A stretch of DNA of 64,000 nt. Source: Streptomyces shenzhenensis. GTDB lineage: Bacteria > Actinomycetota > Actinomycetes > Streptomycetales > Streptomycetaceae. Below, piece after piece: positions 42,134 to 50,535 of the stretch (position 1 is the stretch's first letter; each line of letters starts with the position of its first letter). Below the pieces are notes generated by a model, which made no database searches, had not been told where the DNA came from, and saw only the letters and a list, made by a program, of their open reading frames with translations. Location: assembly GCF_021462265.1 (NCBI RefSeq), contig NZ_JAJONF010000018.1:1-64000 (forward strand). Reading direction: 5' to 3'. The translations under genes and the position numbers were made by a program.

Positions 42134-42580
42134 ATGGTTCACCCTCCCATGGTCCTTGCCCTCGCCCTCCTCGCACCCACAGAACACCCAAAAGGGTTAA
42201 TTGGGCTGACGAAGCGTCAATTCGGCGCGGCCGCCGCCTCGACCGCGGCCGGGGAGTCTCGCGGGCCGGCGGTGAGGCTGCCGAGGCCGCCCACGCCGCT
42301 GTCGCCGGCGCGGCGCCGGCGCGGCGTCGGCACGGCGCTGGGTGGCGGTGCGCGAGGCGGTGCGCGACAGGGGAGGCGCACCGCGTGGCACAGCGCGGCG
42401 ACGGCCGTGCCCGCCGCTGCGTTCAGCACGGCCACCAGCGTCCGGCGCAGGCCCGGCCGCACGCGCTCCCCGGTCCAAGGCGGTCCGCGGCGGCCGCCGA
42501 GCCGGAGGGGATCCGGACTCCCGGCGGCCGCGCCCCGGAAGCAATCCGAACTCCCGGCGGCCGCGCCCCGGGCAGCCGGC
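42134..42580. other. Gene-free region with direct repeats
   Basis: 447 bases between the sialidase start and the TerB-like stop. It likely holds the sialidase promoter near 42150-42215 (TTAATTGGGCTGACGAAGCG region, the least GC-rich part). The rest is extremely GC-rich and contains the 28-bp direct repeat described separately. No gene was supported. Confidence 0.55.
42511..42571. repeat. 28-bp direct repeat
   Basis: Two copies of a 28-base unit (42511-42538 and 42544-42571) that begins ATCCG(G/A)ACTCCCGGCGG and differs at one position. They are spaced 33 bases apart in a gap next to the TerB-like gene stop. No protein or known element was recognised. Confidence 0.85.
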
Positions 42581-43276
42581 TCAGGAGGGCAGGCGGGCCG
42601 CCGCCAGCAGGCGGCTCACGTCGTCGGCGCAGATGGTCAGGGCCGCGCCGACCGTGCCGAGGACCTCGCGTTCGGCGTTGGTGTAGGGGCCGTCGGCGAG
42701 TGCGATCCGGGCCGCCTGGAGGAGCAGCGCCTCGCGGCCCACGGGGGCGAGGTGCGGGGCCAGCGGATCGAGGGCCTCGTGCAGCTCTATCGCCAGGCTC
42801 GCGCGGTACGGCTGTTCGAAGACCCGCCCGGTGTCGGCGACGACGGCCTCGACCAGCGCGCTCAGCTGGTCCTCCGTGGCCTCCTCGAAGCCGGCCGCGC
42901 GGACCGCGCCCGCCGCCGCCTCCAGGGACGCGCGGGAACAGGTGCCGCCCGCGGCGAGGACGGCGAGGGCGACGGTGTGCACGGCGTCGCGGAGCATCGC
43001 CGAGAAGCGGGTGGTGGTGGGGTGGTCGAGGACGTCGGTGCCGTAGTGGTGGCGGCAGGCGGCGCACTCCACGACCGGCCCGGTGGTGCCGCGCGGCAGC
43101 ACCGGCACGCCGAGCAGCGTGAAGCGGCGGCGGCCGGTGAGCCGCTGGTAGTTGCGGTCGCCGCCGCAGCCGGGGCAGAAGAACTCGCCGTCGCCGACGG
43201 GTGTCCATGCGGTGCGGGTGCCCAGGATGCGGGCATGCCTGGCGGTTCGGCAGTCTCGTCCCCGTACTGGCAGCAC
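42581..43276 (-). CDS. TerB-like protein with zinc ribbon
   Basis: This is a 231-residue protein. An N-terminal zinc ribbon is formed by CPGC (about 34-37) and CAAC (about 71-74). The C-terminal half is an all-helical TerB-type domain (about 80-225) with acidic patches (EEATEDQLSALVEAV, RIALADGPYTNAEREVL). TerB domains bind Ca2+ or Mn2+ and are linked to stress and phage defence networks, but many have no known partner. None of the other ter genes is adjacent. GGAGG lies six bases before GTG 43276. It is convergent to nothing and is preceded by the leuA terminator. Confidence 0.75.
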   Translation of the reverse strand: MLPVRGRDCRTARHARILGTRTAWTPVGDGEFFCPGCGGDRNYQRLTGRRRFTLLGVPVLPRGTTGPVVECAACRHHYGTDVLDHPTTTRFSAMLRDAVHTVALAVLAAGGTCSRASLEAAAGAVRAAGFEEATEDQLSALVEAVVADTGRVFEQPYRASLAIELHEALDPLAPHLAPVGREALLLQAARIALADGPYTNAEREVLGTVGAALTICADDVSRLLAAARLPS

Positions 43277-43404
43277 GTCGCACCTCCGTAACGCCGTGGC
43301 AACATCGCCACCGCTGGCGTGATGTTAGCCACAGGGAGGAGCCGGAGTCAGTACCCCGTACGAGACCCGTCCGTGACCTGCCCGTCGAGTTGGCCGGGAA
43401 ACGA

Positions 43405-43442
43405 CGGGGCCCTGATCGCCACGAGAGCTGATCAGGGCCCCG
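43405..43442. terminator. Terminator of leuA
   Basis: CGGGGCCCTGATC (43405-43417) and GATCAGGGCCCCG (43430-43442) form a 13-bp perfect stem with a 12-base loop, 20 bases beyond the leuA stop on the minus strand. It is the likely end of the leuA transcript. Confidence 0.8.
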
Positions 43443-43461
43443 AAACCGCCGGTCAGAGTGA

Positions 43462-45192
43462 TTATCGCGCCGCGCGGTTGACGGCGGAGACGACCGCCTT
43501 CAGCGACGCACGCGTCGTGTTCGCGTCGATGCCGATACCCCACAGGATCTTGCCGTCGATCGCGCATTCGATGTAGGAGGCGGCCTGCGCGGAGGCGCCC
43601 TCGCTCATCGTGTGCTCCTGGTAGTCCAGGAGACGTACGTCGATGCCCAGGCCCTGCAGCGCGTCGAAGAACGCGGAGATCGGGCCGTTGCCGGAACCGG
43701 TCAGCACGGTGTTCTCACCGTCGACGGTCGCCTCCACGGTGAGGGTGTCCACGCCGTCCGTGTCGGTGGTCGACTGACCCGTGCGGACCTGGACACGGCC
43801 CCAGGGGTTGTCCGGGTTCGGCAGGTACTCGTCCTGGAAGACCGCCCAGATGTCGGCGCCGGTGACCTCGCCGCCCTCGGCGTCCGTCTTGGCCTGGATG
43901 ATCTTCGAGAACTCGATCTGCATCCGGCGCGGCAGGTCCAGCTTGTGGTCGTTCTTCAGGACGTAGGCGACACCGCCCTTGCCGGACTGCGAGTTGACCC
44001 GGATGACCGCCTCGTAGGAGCGGCCGACGTCCTTCGGGTCGATCGGCAGGTACGGCACCGCCCACTCGATGTCGTCGACGGTGACGCCCTTCGCGGCCGC
44101 GTCGGCCTCCATGGCGTCGAAGCCCTTCTTGATGGCGTCCTGGTGGGAGCCGGAGAAGGACGTGTAGACCAGGTCGCCCACGTACGGGTGGCGCGGGTGG
44201 ACCTCCATCTGGTTGCAGTACTCCCACACGCGGCGGATCTCGTCGATGTCGGAGAAGTCGATCTGCGGGTCGACGCCCTGCGAGAACAGGTTCATGCCCA
44301 GGGTGACCAGGTCGACGTTGCCGGTGCGCTCGCCCTGCCCGAACAGGCAGCCCTCGACGCGGTCGGCGCCCGCCATCAGCGCCAGCTCGGCGGCGGCGAC
44401 GGCCGTGCCGCGGTCGTTGTGCGGATGGACGGAGATGCAGACGTGCTCGCGGCGGGAGAGGTTGCGGTGCATCCACTCGAAGCGGTCGGCGTGCGTGGAC
44501 GGCGTCGACCGCTCCACCGTGGCCGGCAGGTTGAGGATGATCTCGCGGCCCGGACCCGGCTGGTAGACGTCCATGACCGCTTCGCAGACCTCCAGCGCGA
44601 AGTCCAGCTCGGTGTCGGTGAAGATCTCGGGGCTGTACTGGTAGCCGAACGTCGTACCGTCAGCCTCCGGGCCCAGCAGCTTCTCCGCGTACTCCATCAC
44701 CAGCCGCGTGCCGTCGACGGCGATCTGCTTGATGTCGTCCTTGGAACCGCGGAAGACCACGCGCCGGAACACCGGAGCGGTCGCGTTGTACAGGTGGACG
44801 GTGGCCCGCCTGGCGCCCTTCAGCGACTCCACGGTCCGCTCGATCAGGTCCTCGCGGGCCTGGGTCAGCACGGAGATCGTGACGTCGTCCGGGATCGCGC
44901 CCTCTTCCTCGATGATCGAGCGCACGAAGTCGAAGTCGGTCTGGCCGGAGGCGGGGAAGCCGACCTCGATCTCCTTGTAGCCCATCTTGACCAGCTGGTC
45001 GAACATCCGGCGCTTGCGCTCGGGCGACATCGGGTCGATCAGGGCCTGGTTGCCGTCGCGCAGGTCGGTGGAGAGCCAGCGGGGAGCGACGGTGATCCGC
45101 TTGTCCGGCCAGGTGCGGTCGGGGATGTCCACCTGGTCGTAGCGGCCGTACTTGTGGATCGGCATGGTGCTGGGCTGCTGGCGGTTCGCCAT
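43462..45192 (-). CDS. leuA: 2-isopropylmalate synthase
   Basis: This is a 576-residue enzyme, the actinobacterial long form. It condenses acetyl-CoA with 2-ketoisovalerate, the first committed step of leucine synthesis. The TIM barrel starts with LSTDLRDGNQALIDPM, whose Arg-Asp are catalytic. HPHNDRGTAVAAAELALMAG carries the metal-binding His pair. The C-terminal regulatory domain (from about 460, GPISAFFDALQGLGIDVRL) binds leucine for feedback inhibition. ATG 45192 is the family start; the longer frame upstream is only the leader region. A leucine leader peptide lies upstream, so expression is probably controlled by attenuation. Confidence 0.96.
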   Translation of the reverse strand: MANRQQPSTMPIHKYGRYDQVDIPDRTWPDKRITVAPRWLSTDLRDGNQALIDPMSPERKRRMFDQLVKMGYKEIEVGFPASGQTDFDFVRSIIEEEGAIPDDVTISVLTQAREDLIERTVESLKGARRATVHLYNATAPVFRRVVFRGSKDDIKQIAVDGTRLVMEYAEKLLGPEADGTTFGYQYSPEIFTDTELDFALEVCEAVMDVYQPGPGREIILNLPATVERSTPSTHADRFEWMHRNLSRREHVCISVHPHNDRGTAVAAAELALMAGADRVEGCLFGQGERTGNVDLVTLGMNLFSQGVDPQIDFSDIDEIRRVWEYCNQMEVHPRHPYVGDLVYTSFSGSHQDAIKKGFDAMEADAAAKGVTVDDIEWAVPYLPIDPKDVGRSYEAVIRVNSQSGKGGVAYVLKNDHKLDLPRRMQIEFSKIIQAKTDAEGGEVTGADIWAVFQDEYLPNPDNPWGRVQVRTGQSTTDTDGVDTLTVEATVDGENTVLTGSGNGPISAFFDALQGLGIDVRLLDYQEHTMSEGASAQAASYIECAIDGKILWGIGIDANTTRASLKAVVSAVNRAAR

Positions 45193-45273
45193 GATGACGG
45201 GGCTCCTAGTGGGTGTCCGGAAGGACGGCCGACGACGCAACGCGAAGCTCCGCGGGGAGGGAGTCGACCTGGA

Positions 45274-45333
45274 CTACAGGCCCTCGCCGCGGCAGCTAAG
45301 AAGAAGCAGCCCGAAACGCATGATGCTCCGCAT
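45274..45333 (-). promoter_or_regulatory. leuL: Leucine leader peptide upstream of leuA
   Basis: A 19-codon ORF, MRSIMRFGLLLLSCRGEGL, ends 81 bases before leuA. Four consecutive leucine codons (CTG CTT CTT CTT) use CTT, rare in this genome, three times running. Starting at the inner ATG (45321) gives a 15-residue peptide. This is the hallmark of ribosome-mediated attenuation of a leucine operon: scarcity of charged leucyl-tRNA stalls the ribosome here. I could not assign the competing hairpins with confidence, although GC-rich pairings exist between the leader and leuA. Similar leaders ending in CRGEG are typical of Streptomyces. Confidence 0.85.
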
Positions 45334-45512
45334 GCTAGCCGAGCCCCTTCGGACGCGGGGCGCCGTATCAGTATGCGGGACCGTGGGGACAAAAAGGACG
45401 AAACGTGCGCCATACCACTCCCCTTCACGGAGCGTGGCCAATTGTCACCGTATTTCACCAATCATGGTTGCAGGTAGTGACAGCCGAGTGACCCGATGCG
45501 ATGGTGCGGTGC

Positions 45513-46601
45513 ATGACGACCAACGGGGGCTCTGAGCCCGTCATCCGCCGCACGCCCGTCTTCTGCGGGATCGTGCCGCCGCACATCCTGGACCACCTCG
45601 CCCAGCACGAGGACCAGACGCTCTCCGACGCGGCGCTGCGCACCCTGCAGCACGACTCCGCCGCCCGCACCCGCCGCCGCGTGACCGCGGTCCGCACCCT
45701 GACGACCGCCGCCGCCCCGGCCGCCGCCGGCAGCACACCCCACCGCACGATCTACGACGCCGGGCACCGCACCGACCTCCCCGGCACCGAGGTCCGCCAG
45801 GAAGGCTCCGAGTCCGGTCAGGACGCCACCGTCAACCGCGCCTACGCCGGCCTCGGCGCCACCTTCGACCTGTACCTGAAGGCGTACCAGCGCGACTCCA
45901 TCGACGGCAGCGGACTGCCGCTGAACGCGAGCGTGCACTACGACGTCAACTACGACAACGCCTTCTGGAACGGCGACCAGATGGTGTTCGGCGACGGCGA
46001 CGGCGAGATCTTCACCGACTTCACCAGCTCCGTCGACGTCATCGGCCACGAGCTCACGCACGGCGTCACCCAGTACACCGCGAACCTGGAGTACTACGGC
46101 CAGTCCGGCGCCCTCAACGAGTCGGTCTCCGATGTCTTCGGCTCGCTCATCAAGCAGTACTCCCTCGGCCAGAGCGCCGGTGACGCCGACTGGCTGATCG
46201 GTGAGGGCCTGCTCGCCCCCGGCGTGCACGGCGTGGCGCTGCGCTCGATGAAGGCCCCGGGCACGGCGTACGACGACACCCGCCTCGGCAAGGACCCGCA
46301 GCCGGCGACCATGCAGCACTACGTGAAGACCAGCCGGGACAACGGCGGTGTGCACATCAACTCCGGCATCCCCAACCACGCCTTCTACCTGCTCGCCACC
46401 GCCCTCGGCGGCAACGCCTGGGAGCGGGCGGGGCAGATCTGGTACGACGTCCTCACCGGCGGCGAACTGCGCTCGGACGCCACGTTCGCGGACTTCGCGA
46501 AACTCACGGTCGCCGCGGCCGGGGCCCGCTACCAGGCGGGGGGCGAGGAGAGCGAGGCGGTCCTCAAGGCCTGGGCCCAGGTAGGGGTGCAGGCCGCCTG
46601 A
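45513..46601 (+). CDS. Protealysin-like M4 metalloprotease
   Basis: This is a 362-residue thermolysin-family (M4) zinc protease. The short N-terminal propeptide resembles the protealysin propeptide (FCGIVPPHILDHLAQHED, 17-34) and no signal peptide is present. The zinc site HELTH (179-183) is followed by the third ligand Glu203 in LNESVSD; the late His of DNGGVHINSGIPNHAFYL (about 276-293) stabilises the transition state. Protealysins are exported late or act inside the cell. The ATG at 45513 is used; ATG 45501 is an alternative. Emfourin, its known inhibitor type, is encoded 21 bases downstream. Confidence 0.9.
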   Translation: MTTNGGSEPVIRRTPVFCGIVPPHILDHLAQHEDQTLSDAALRTLQHDSAARTRRRVTAVRTLTTAAAPAAAGSTPHRTIYDAGHRTDLPGTEVRQEGSESGQDATVNRAYAGLGATFDLYLKAYQRDSIDGSGLPLNASVHYDVNYDNAFWNGDQMVFGDGDGEIFTDFTSSVDVIGHELTHGVTQYTANLEYYGQSGALNESVSDVFGSLIKQYSLGQSAGDADWLIGEGLLAPGVHGVALRSMKAPGTAYDDTRLGKDPQPATMQHYVKTSRDNGGVHINSGIPNHAFYLLATALGGNAWERAGQIWYDVLTGGELRSDATFADFAKLTVAAAGARYQAGGEESEAVLKAWAQVGVQAA

Positions 46602-46622
46602 ATCCGTTGTACACAGGGACCC

Positions 46623-46889
46623 ATGCGTATTCAGGTGAGGCGCACGGGCGGGTTCGCGGGCATCGAGCGCCGGGCCGAGGTGGACACCTCGGGCCGGCCC
46701 GACGCCCCTGAGTGGCAGGCCCTGGCCGAGCGCGCACTCGCGACCGGCCGGGGCACACCGCCACCGGGGGTGCCGGACGGGTTCGCGTACGAGATCACGG
46801 TGGACGGGCGGACGGCGTACGCGGCCGATCCGCAGCTGTCCGAGGAGCAACGCGAACTGATCTCACGGGTGTTGAAGGAAGGGGCGTGA
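46623..46889 (+). CDS. Emfourin-type protealysin inhibitor
   Basis: This is an 88-residue protein. It starts MRIQVRRTGGFAGIERRAEV, matching the N-terminal beta region of emfourins (RxTGGFAG), and continues with PDGFAYEITVDGRTAYAADP before the C-terminal helix (SEEQRELISRVLKEG). Emfourins are small M4-protease inhibitors encoded next to protealysin-like proteases and thought to keep the intracellular enzyme inactive. The 21-base gap to the protease gene indicates an operon. The ATG at 46623 is supported by the conserved start rather than by a clear Shine-Dalgarno site. Confidence 0.85.
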   Translation: MRIQVRRTGGFAGIERRAEVDTSGRPDAPEWQALAERALATGRGTPPPGVPDGFAYEITVDGRTAYAADPQLSEEQRELISRVLKEGA

Positions 46890-46923
46890 CCGGGTCCCGT
46901 AACGGGTAGTTCACGCCCGGGCG

Positions 46924-46953
46924 TTGACTTATGTTACCGGGGGTAAGGATGAT
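46924..46953 (+). promoter_or_regulatory. Candidate leaderless promoter for beta-glucosidase
   Basis: TTGACT (46924-46929) is followed after 18 bases by GATGAT (46948-46953). Transcription would begin at or very near the ATG at 46961. The stretch is clearly less GC-rich than its surroundings. This is inference from motif and spacing only. Confidence 0.45.
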
Positions 46954-46960
46954 CCCGGCC

Positions 46961-48295
46961 ATGGCGACAGACGCGGTCCATCCGACCCCTCCCTTCCCCC
47001 GGTTCCCCGACGGCTTCCGCTGGGGTGTCGCGACCTCGGCGCACCAGATCGAGGGCGCGGCCGACCGGCGCGAGGCGTCCGTGTGGGACGTGTTCGAGGC
47101 GGAGCCGGGCCGCGTCAAGGACGGCTCCACGGCGGCGGTGGCCTGCGACCACTACCACCGCTACCGCGAGGACGTGGCGCTCCTGGCCGGCCTCGGCGTG
47201 GACGCGTACCGCTTCTCCGTCTCCTGGCCCCGGGTGCGCTTCGCCGGCGGCCTGGACTTCTACGACCGCCTGGTGGACGAGCTGTGCGCGGCGGGCGTGC
47301 GGCCGGTCGCGACCCTCTTCCACTGGGACCTGCCGATGGCCCTGCACGAGAAGGGGGGCTGGCTGGAGCGGGACACCGCCTTCCGGTTCGCGGACCACGT
47401 GAGTGCGGTCGCCGACCGGCTCGGCGACCGCGTCCCCCAGTGGATCACGCTGAACGAGCCCGCCGAACACACCCTGCTCGGCCATGCCCTCGGCACCCAC
47501 GCCCCCGGCCGGCAGCTGCTCTTCGACGCGCTCCCGGTGGCCCACCACCAACTCCTCGCCCACGGTCTCGCGGTCCGTGCGCTGCGCGCGGCCGGCGCCG
47601 CCGACGTCGGCATCACCAACTCCCACGGCCCGGTCTGGCCGGCCTCGCAGGAGCCCGCCGACCTGGAGGCGGCCGGCTTCTACGACGTCCTCCTGAACCG
47701 GCTGTTCGCCGAGCCCGTCATCCTGGGCGCCTACCCCGACGGCATGGGCGAGCTGATGCCCGGGGACGTCGGGTCCGACCTGAAGGTGATCGCCGAACCG
47801 GTCGACTTCTACGGCGTGAACTACTACTCCCCGACCCGGGTCGGCGCCCCGCAGGGCACCGAGATCGAGTTCGGCGGAGTCACCATGCCGGCCGAACTCC
47901 CCTTCTCGGTGCGGGAGATCGAGGACGTCCCGGTGACGGACTTCGGCTGGCCGGTGGTCCCGGAGGGCCTGACGGAACTCCTCACCGCCTTCCGCGACCG
48001 CTACGGCGACCGCCTACCGCCCGTCGTCGTCACCGAGAACGGCTGCTCGTACGAGGGCGTCGACGACCAGGACCGCATCGCCTACCTGGACGGCCACATC
48101 CGGGCCCTGCACTGGGCCGTCGAGGCCGGGGTGGACGTGCGCGGCTACTTCGTCTGGTCGCTCCTCGACAACTTCGAGTGGGCCGAGGGGTACGCGCGCC
48201 GCTTCGGCCTGGTCCACGTCGACTACGCGACCCTGAAGAGGACGCCGAAGTCGTCGTACGGTTGGTACCGGGACGTCCTGCGGGCGCAGAGATGA
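46961..48295 (+). CDS. GH1 beta-glucosidase
   Basis: This is a 444-residue cytosolic family-1 glycosidase. Residues 15-33 (FPDGFRWGVATSAHQIEG) are the conserved N-terminus. The acid/base glutamate lies in TLNEP (Glu166) and the nucleophile in VTENG (Glu359). GYFVWSLLDNFEWAEGYARRFGL near 394-416 is the C-terminal sugar-binding block. It hydrolyses beta-glucosides such as cellobiose. Its stop overlaps the start of an MFS sugar-transporter gene (ATGA), so uptake and hydrolysis are linked. ATG 46961 is chosen because the promoter-like sequence runs up to it; ATG 46949 or 46931 would lie in that promoter. Confidence 0.93.
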   Translation: MATDAVHPTPPFPRFPDGFRWGVATSAHQIEGAADRREASVWDVFEAEPGRVKDGSTAAVACDHYHRYREDVALLAGLGVDAYRFSVSWPRVRFAGGLDFYDRLVDELCAAGVRPVATLFHWDLPMALHEKGGWLERDTAFRFADHVSAVADRLGDRVPQWITLNEPAEHTLLGHALGTHAPGRQLLFDALPVAHHQLLAHGLAVRALRAAGAADVGITNSHGPVWPASQEPADLEAAGFYDVLLNRLFAEPVILGAYPDGMGELMPGDVGSDLKVIAEPVDFYGVNYYSPTRVGAPQGTEIEFGGVTMPAELPFSVREIEDVPVTDFGWPVVPEGLTELLTAFRDRYGDRLPPVVVTENGCSYEGVDDQDRIAYLDGHIRALHWAVEAGVDVRGYFVWSLLDNFEWAEGYARRFGLVHVDYATLKRTPKSSYGWYRDVLRAQR

Positions 48296-49548
48296 CGACG
48301 CTGCGGGAACCCGGCGCCGCGCTGGCGGAGCCGGCCGAGCGGGTCGGGAGGGGCTGGACGGCGGCGCTCTGTCTCGCCAACGGGGCCATCTGGGTGGGCT
48401 GGTACGGCCCCCTGCAGATCCTGCTCGCCTCCCAGGCCAAGGACTTCGCGCCCGGCTCCGGGATGTCGAAGGAGACGATGCTGGCGTGGGTGACCGGCGT
48501 CGGCGCGGTGGCGTCGCTCGCGGCGAACCCGGTCTTCGGCGCGCTGTCGGACCGTACGACGTCCCGCTGGGGCCGCCGCACGCCGTGGATCGTCGCCGGT
48601 GCGGCGGGCGGGGCACTGTCCCTGCTGCTCCTCGCGGACGCCGGCGGCATGTGGACGATGATGCTGGGCTGGTGCCTGGTCCAGCTGACCCTGAACGCGG
48701 CGTTCGCGGCGGTGACGGCGGCGGTGCCGGACCGGGTGCCGAGGCTCCAGCGGGGTTCGGTGGGCGGCTGGCTGGGGGCCGCGCAGATCCTCGGCGTGGT
48801 CGGCGGCACCGGGCTGGCGACGGCCGCCGGGGGTGTCAGGGCGGGCTATGCGGCGTGCGCGGTGTTCACGGCGCTGGGCGTGCTGCCGTACGTCCTGCGC
48901 CACCCGGATCTGCGGCTGGCGCCGGCGGACCGGCCGGAATGGTCCTGGCGGGGCTTCCTGGCGGGCTTCTGGCTGAGCCCGCGCCGGTATCCGGACCTGG
49001 GCTGGGCCTGGCTGACCCGCTTCCTGATCAACCTCAGCAACGCGCTGGTGTTGCTGTACCTGCTCTACTACCTCCGCGACCGCCTGCACCACGCCGACCC
49101 CGGCCAGGGGGTGCTGGTCCTGACCGCCGTCAACGGGCTGACCCTGATGGCGACGGTCGTGGTCGGCGGGGTCTGGTCGGACCGGACGGGCCGCCGCAAG
49201 CCGTTCGTGATCTGGTCGGGGATGCTGATGGCGGTGGCGACGGCGCTGCTGGCGGTGTGGCAGACCTGGCCGGGGGCGATCGTGGCCGCGGCGGTGCTGG
49301 GCGTCGGCTTCGGGGTCTTCACCTCCGTGGACTTCGCGCTGATGACCGACGTCCTGCCGAAGGCCCTGGACCGCGGCAAGGACCTCGGCGTCATCAACGT
49401 GGCCAACGCCCTGCCGCAGGTCGCGGCGCCCGCCCTCGCCGCGCCGATCGTCACCTATCTCGGCGGCTACCGGGTGCTGTACCTGGTGGCGGCGGTGATC
49501 GGGCTGGCGGGGGCGGGGCTGGTGGGGCGGATACGGGGAGTCGACTGA
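48292..49548 (+). CDS. GPH-type MFS sugar transporter
   Basis: This is a 418-residue integral membrane protein with about twelve helices. ALSDRTTSRWGRRTPWIVAG (about 84-103) is the signature loop of the glycoside-pentoside-hexuronide cation symporter group, repeated in the second half as WSDRTGRRKPFVIWSGM (about 298-314). It most likely imports a beta-glucoside for the upstream beta-glucosidase, whose stop codon it overlaps. Two-gene transport/hydrolysis units of this type are common. The gene nearly abuts the convergent epimerase gene (7 bases between stops). Confidence 0.88.
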   Translation: MTTLREPGAALAEPAERVGRGWTAALCLANGAIWVGWYGPLQILLASQAKDFAPGSGMSKETMLAWVTGVGAVASLAANPVFGALSDRTTSRWGRRTPWIVAGAAGGALSLLLLADAGGMWTMMLGWCLVQLTLNAAFAAVTAAVPDRVPRLQRGSVGGWLGAAQILGVVGGTGLATAAGGVRAGYAACAVFTALGVLPYVLRHPDLRLAPADRPEWSWRGFLAGFWLSPRRYPDLGWAWLTRFLINLSNALVLLYLLYYLRDRLHHADPGQGVLVLTAVNGLTLMATVVVGGVWSDRTGRRKPFVIWSGMLMAVATALLAVWQTWPGAIVAAAVLGVGFGVFTSVDFALMTDVLPKALDRGKDLGVINVANALPQVAAPALAAPIVTYLGGYRVLYLVAAVIGLAGAGLVGRIRGVD

Positions 49549-49555
49549 TCCGGTC

Positions 49556-50413
49556 CTACAGGGCGCCGGCGTCCCGCGCCGTCCAGATGCTCGGGTAGAT
49601 CGGCCGGAAACCCAGGTCCCGACGGATCTTCTGGTTGGACATGATCCCGAACCAGGGGTCGGGGTCGGTGCGGGTGTACAGGTCGGCGGGTACCTCGACG
49701 CCGTTGAGCTGGTGCAGTTCCACGGTGGTGACCGGGGCGTCGTCGGCGATGTTGTGGACCGGGCCGTTCACCGCGGGCGCGTACAGCAGCCGCGTCAGCC
49801 CCTGCGCGACGTCCGCGTGATGGGCCATCTGCAGCCGCTGCGCGGGGGCCCAGTGCGCGGCCCAGTGCATGACGTTCACGAGATGGGGGTCGCCCTCGCC
49901 GTAGACGAAGGGCAGCCGCCCGATCCGCACCTCCATGCCGCCCGCCAGCGCGAGCAGCTCCCGCTCGGCGGCCGCCTTGGACTCCGGGTAGGCGCCCCAC
50001 ATCTCACCGCCGGGCCGGCTCTCGTCGTCCTCCGTCAGCGGGCGGCCGCGTCCGGTGCCGTACACGTTCCCGGTGCTGACCTGCACGAACCGTCGTACGC
50101 CGGCCGAGACCGCGGCCCTGCCCAGGGCGACGGCCGCGTCCCGGTTGACGGCCCAGGCCTCCTCGTCGGGCACCCCGCGGAAGGCGGCGGCGACGTTCAC
50201 GACGGCGTCCGCCCCGGCGACGGCCTTGCCGAGCGCCTCCTCGTCCCGCAGGTCGCCGACGACGACCTCGGCGCCCAGTGCGGCCAGCGGCTCCCCACGG
50301 GCCGCGTCCCGCACCAGCACCCGTACCCGCTCGTCCTTCTGTGCCTGCTGGATCAGCCGCGGCACGAACCGCCGCCCGACCTGGCCGGTCGTACCGGTGA
50401 CAAGAGTGATCAC
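49556..50413 (-). CDS. NAD-dependent epimerase/dehydratase family protein
   Basis: This is a 285-residue extended short-chain dehydrogenase. The Rossmann motif TGTTGQVGRR (6-15) binds NAD(P), DLRDEEAL marks the adenine pocket, and the YxxxK pair is in YPESK (about 142-146), with Thr/Ser of STGN near 113-116. It likely acts on a nucleotide sugar or small carbonyl compound; the substrate is unknown. Start ATG 50413 fits the family. It is convergent with the MFS gene and divergent from the XRE regulator at 50536, which may control it. Confidence 0.85.
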   Translation of the reverse strand: MITLVTGTTGQVGRRFVPRLIQQAQKDERVRVLVRDAARGEPLAALGAEVVVGDLRDEEALGKAVAGADAVVNVAAAFRGVPDEEAWAVNRDAAVALGRAAVSAGVRRFVQVSTGNVYGTGRGRPLTEDDESRPGGEMWGAYPESKAAAERELLALAGGMEVRIGRLPFVYGEGDPHLVNVMHWAAHWAPAQRLQMAHHADVAQGLTRLLYAPAVNGPVHNIADDAPVTTVELHQLNGVEVPADLYTRTDPDPWFGIMSNQKIRRDLGFRPIYPSIWTARDAGAL

Positions 50414-50535
50414 GGTGTTCTCCTTCGCTCCGTTGCCACCACCCTCGCCGGGTCCCGGCGCGGCCGGGAGAGACCTTCCGATCAGGGGACCGGCAGTCCC
50501 TGGATAAGCCGGACGGCCCGGGCCACCCTGGAGAG

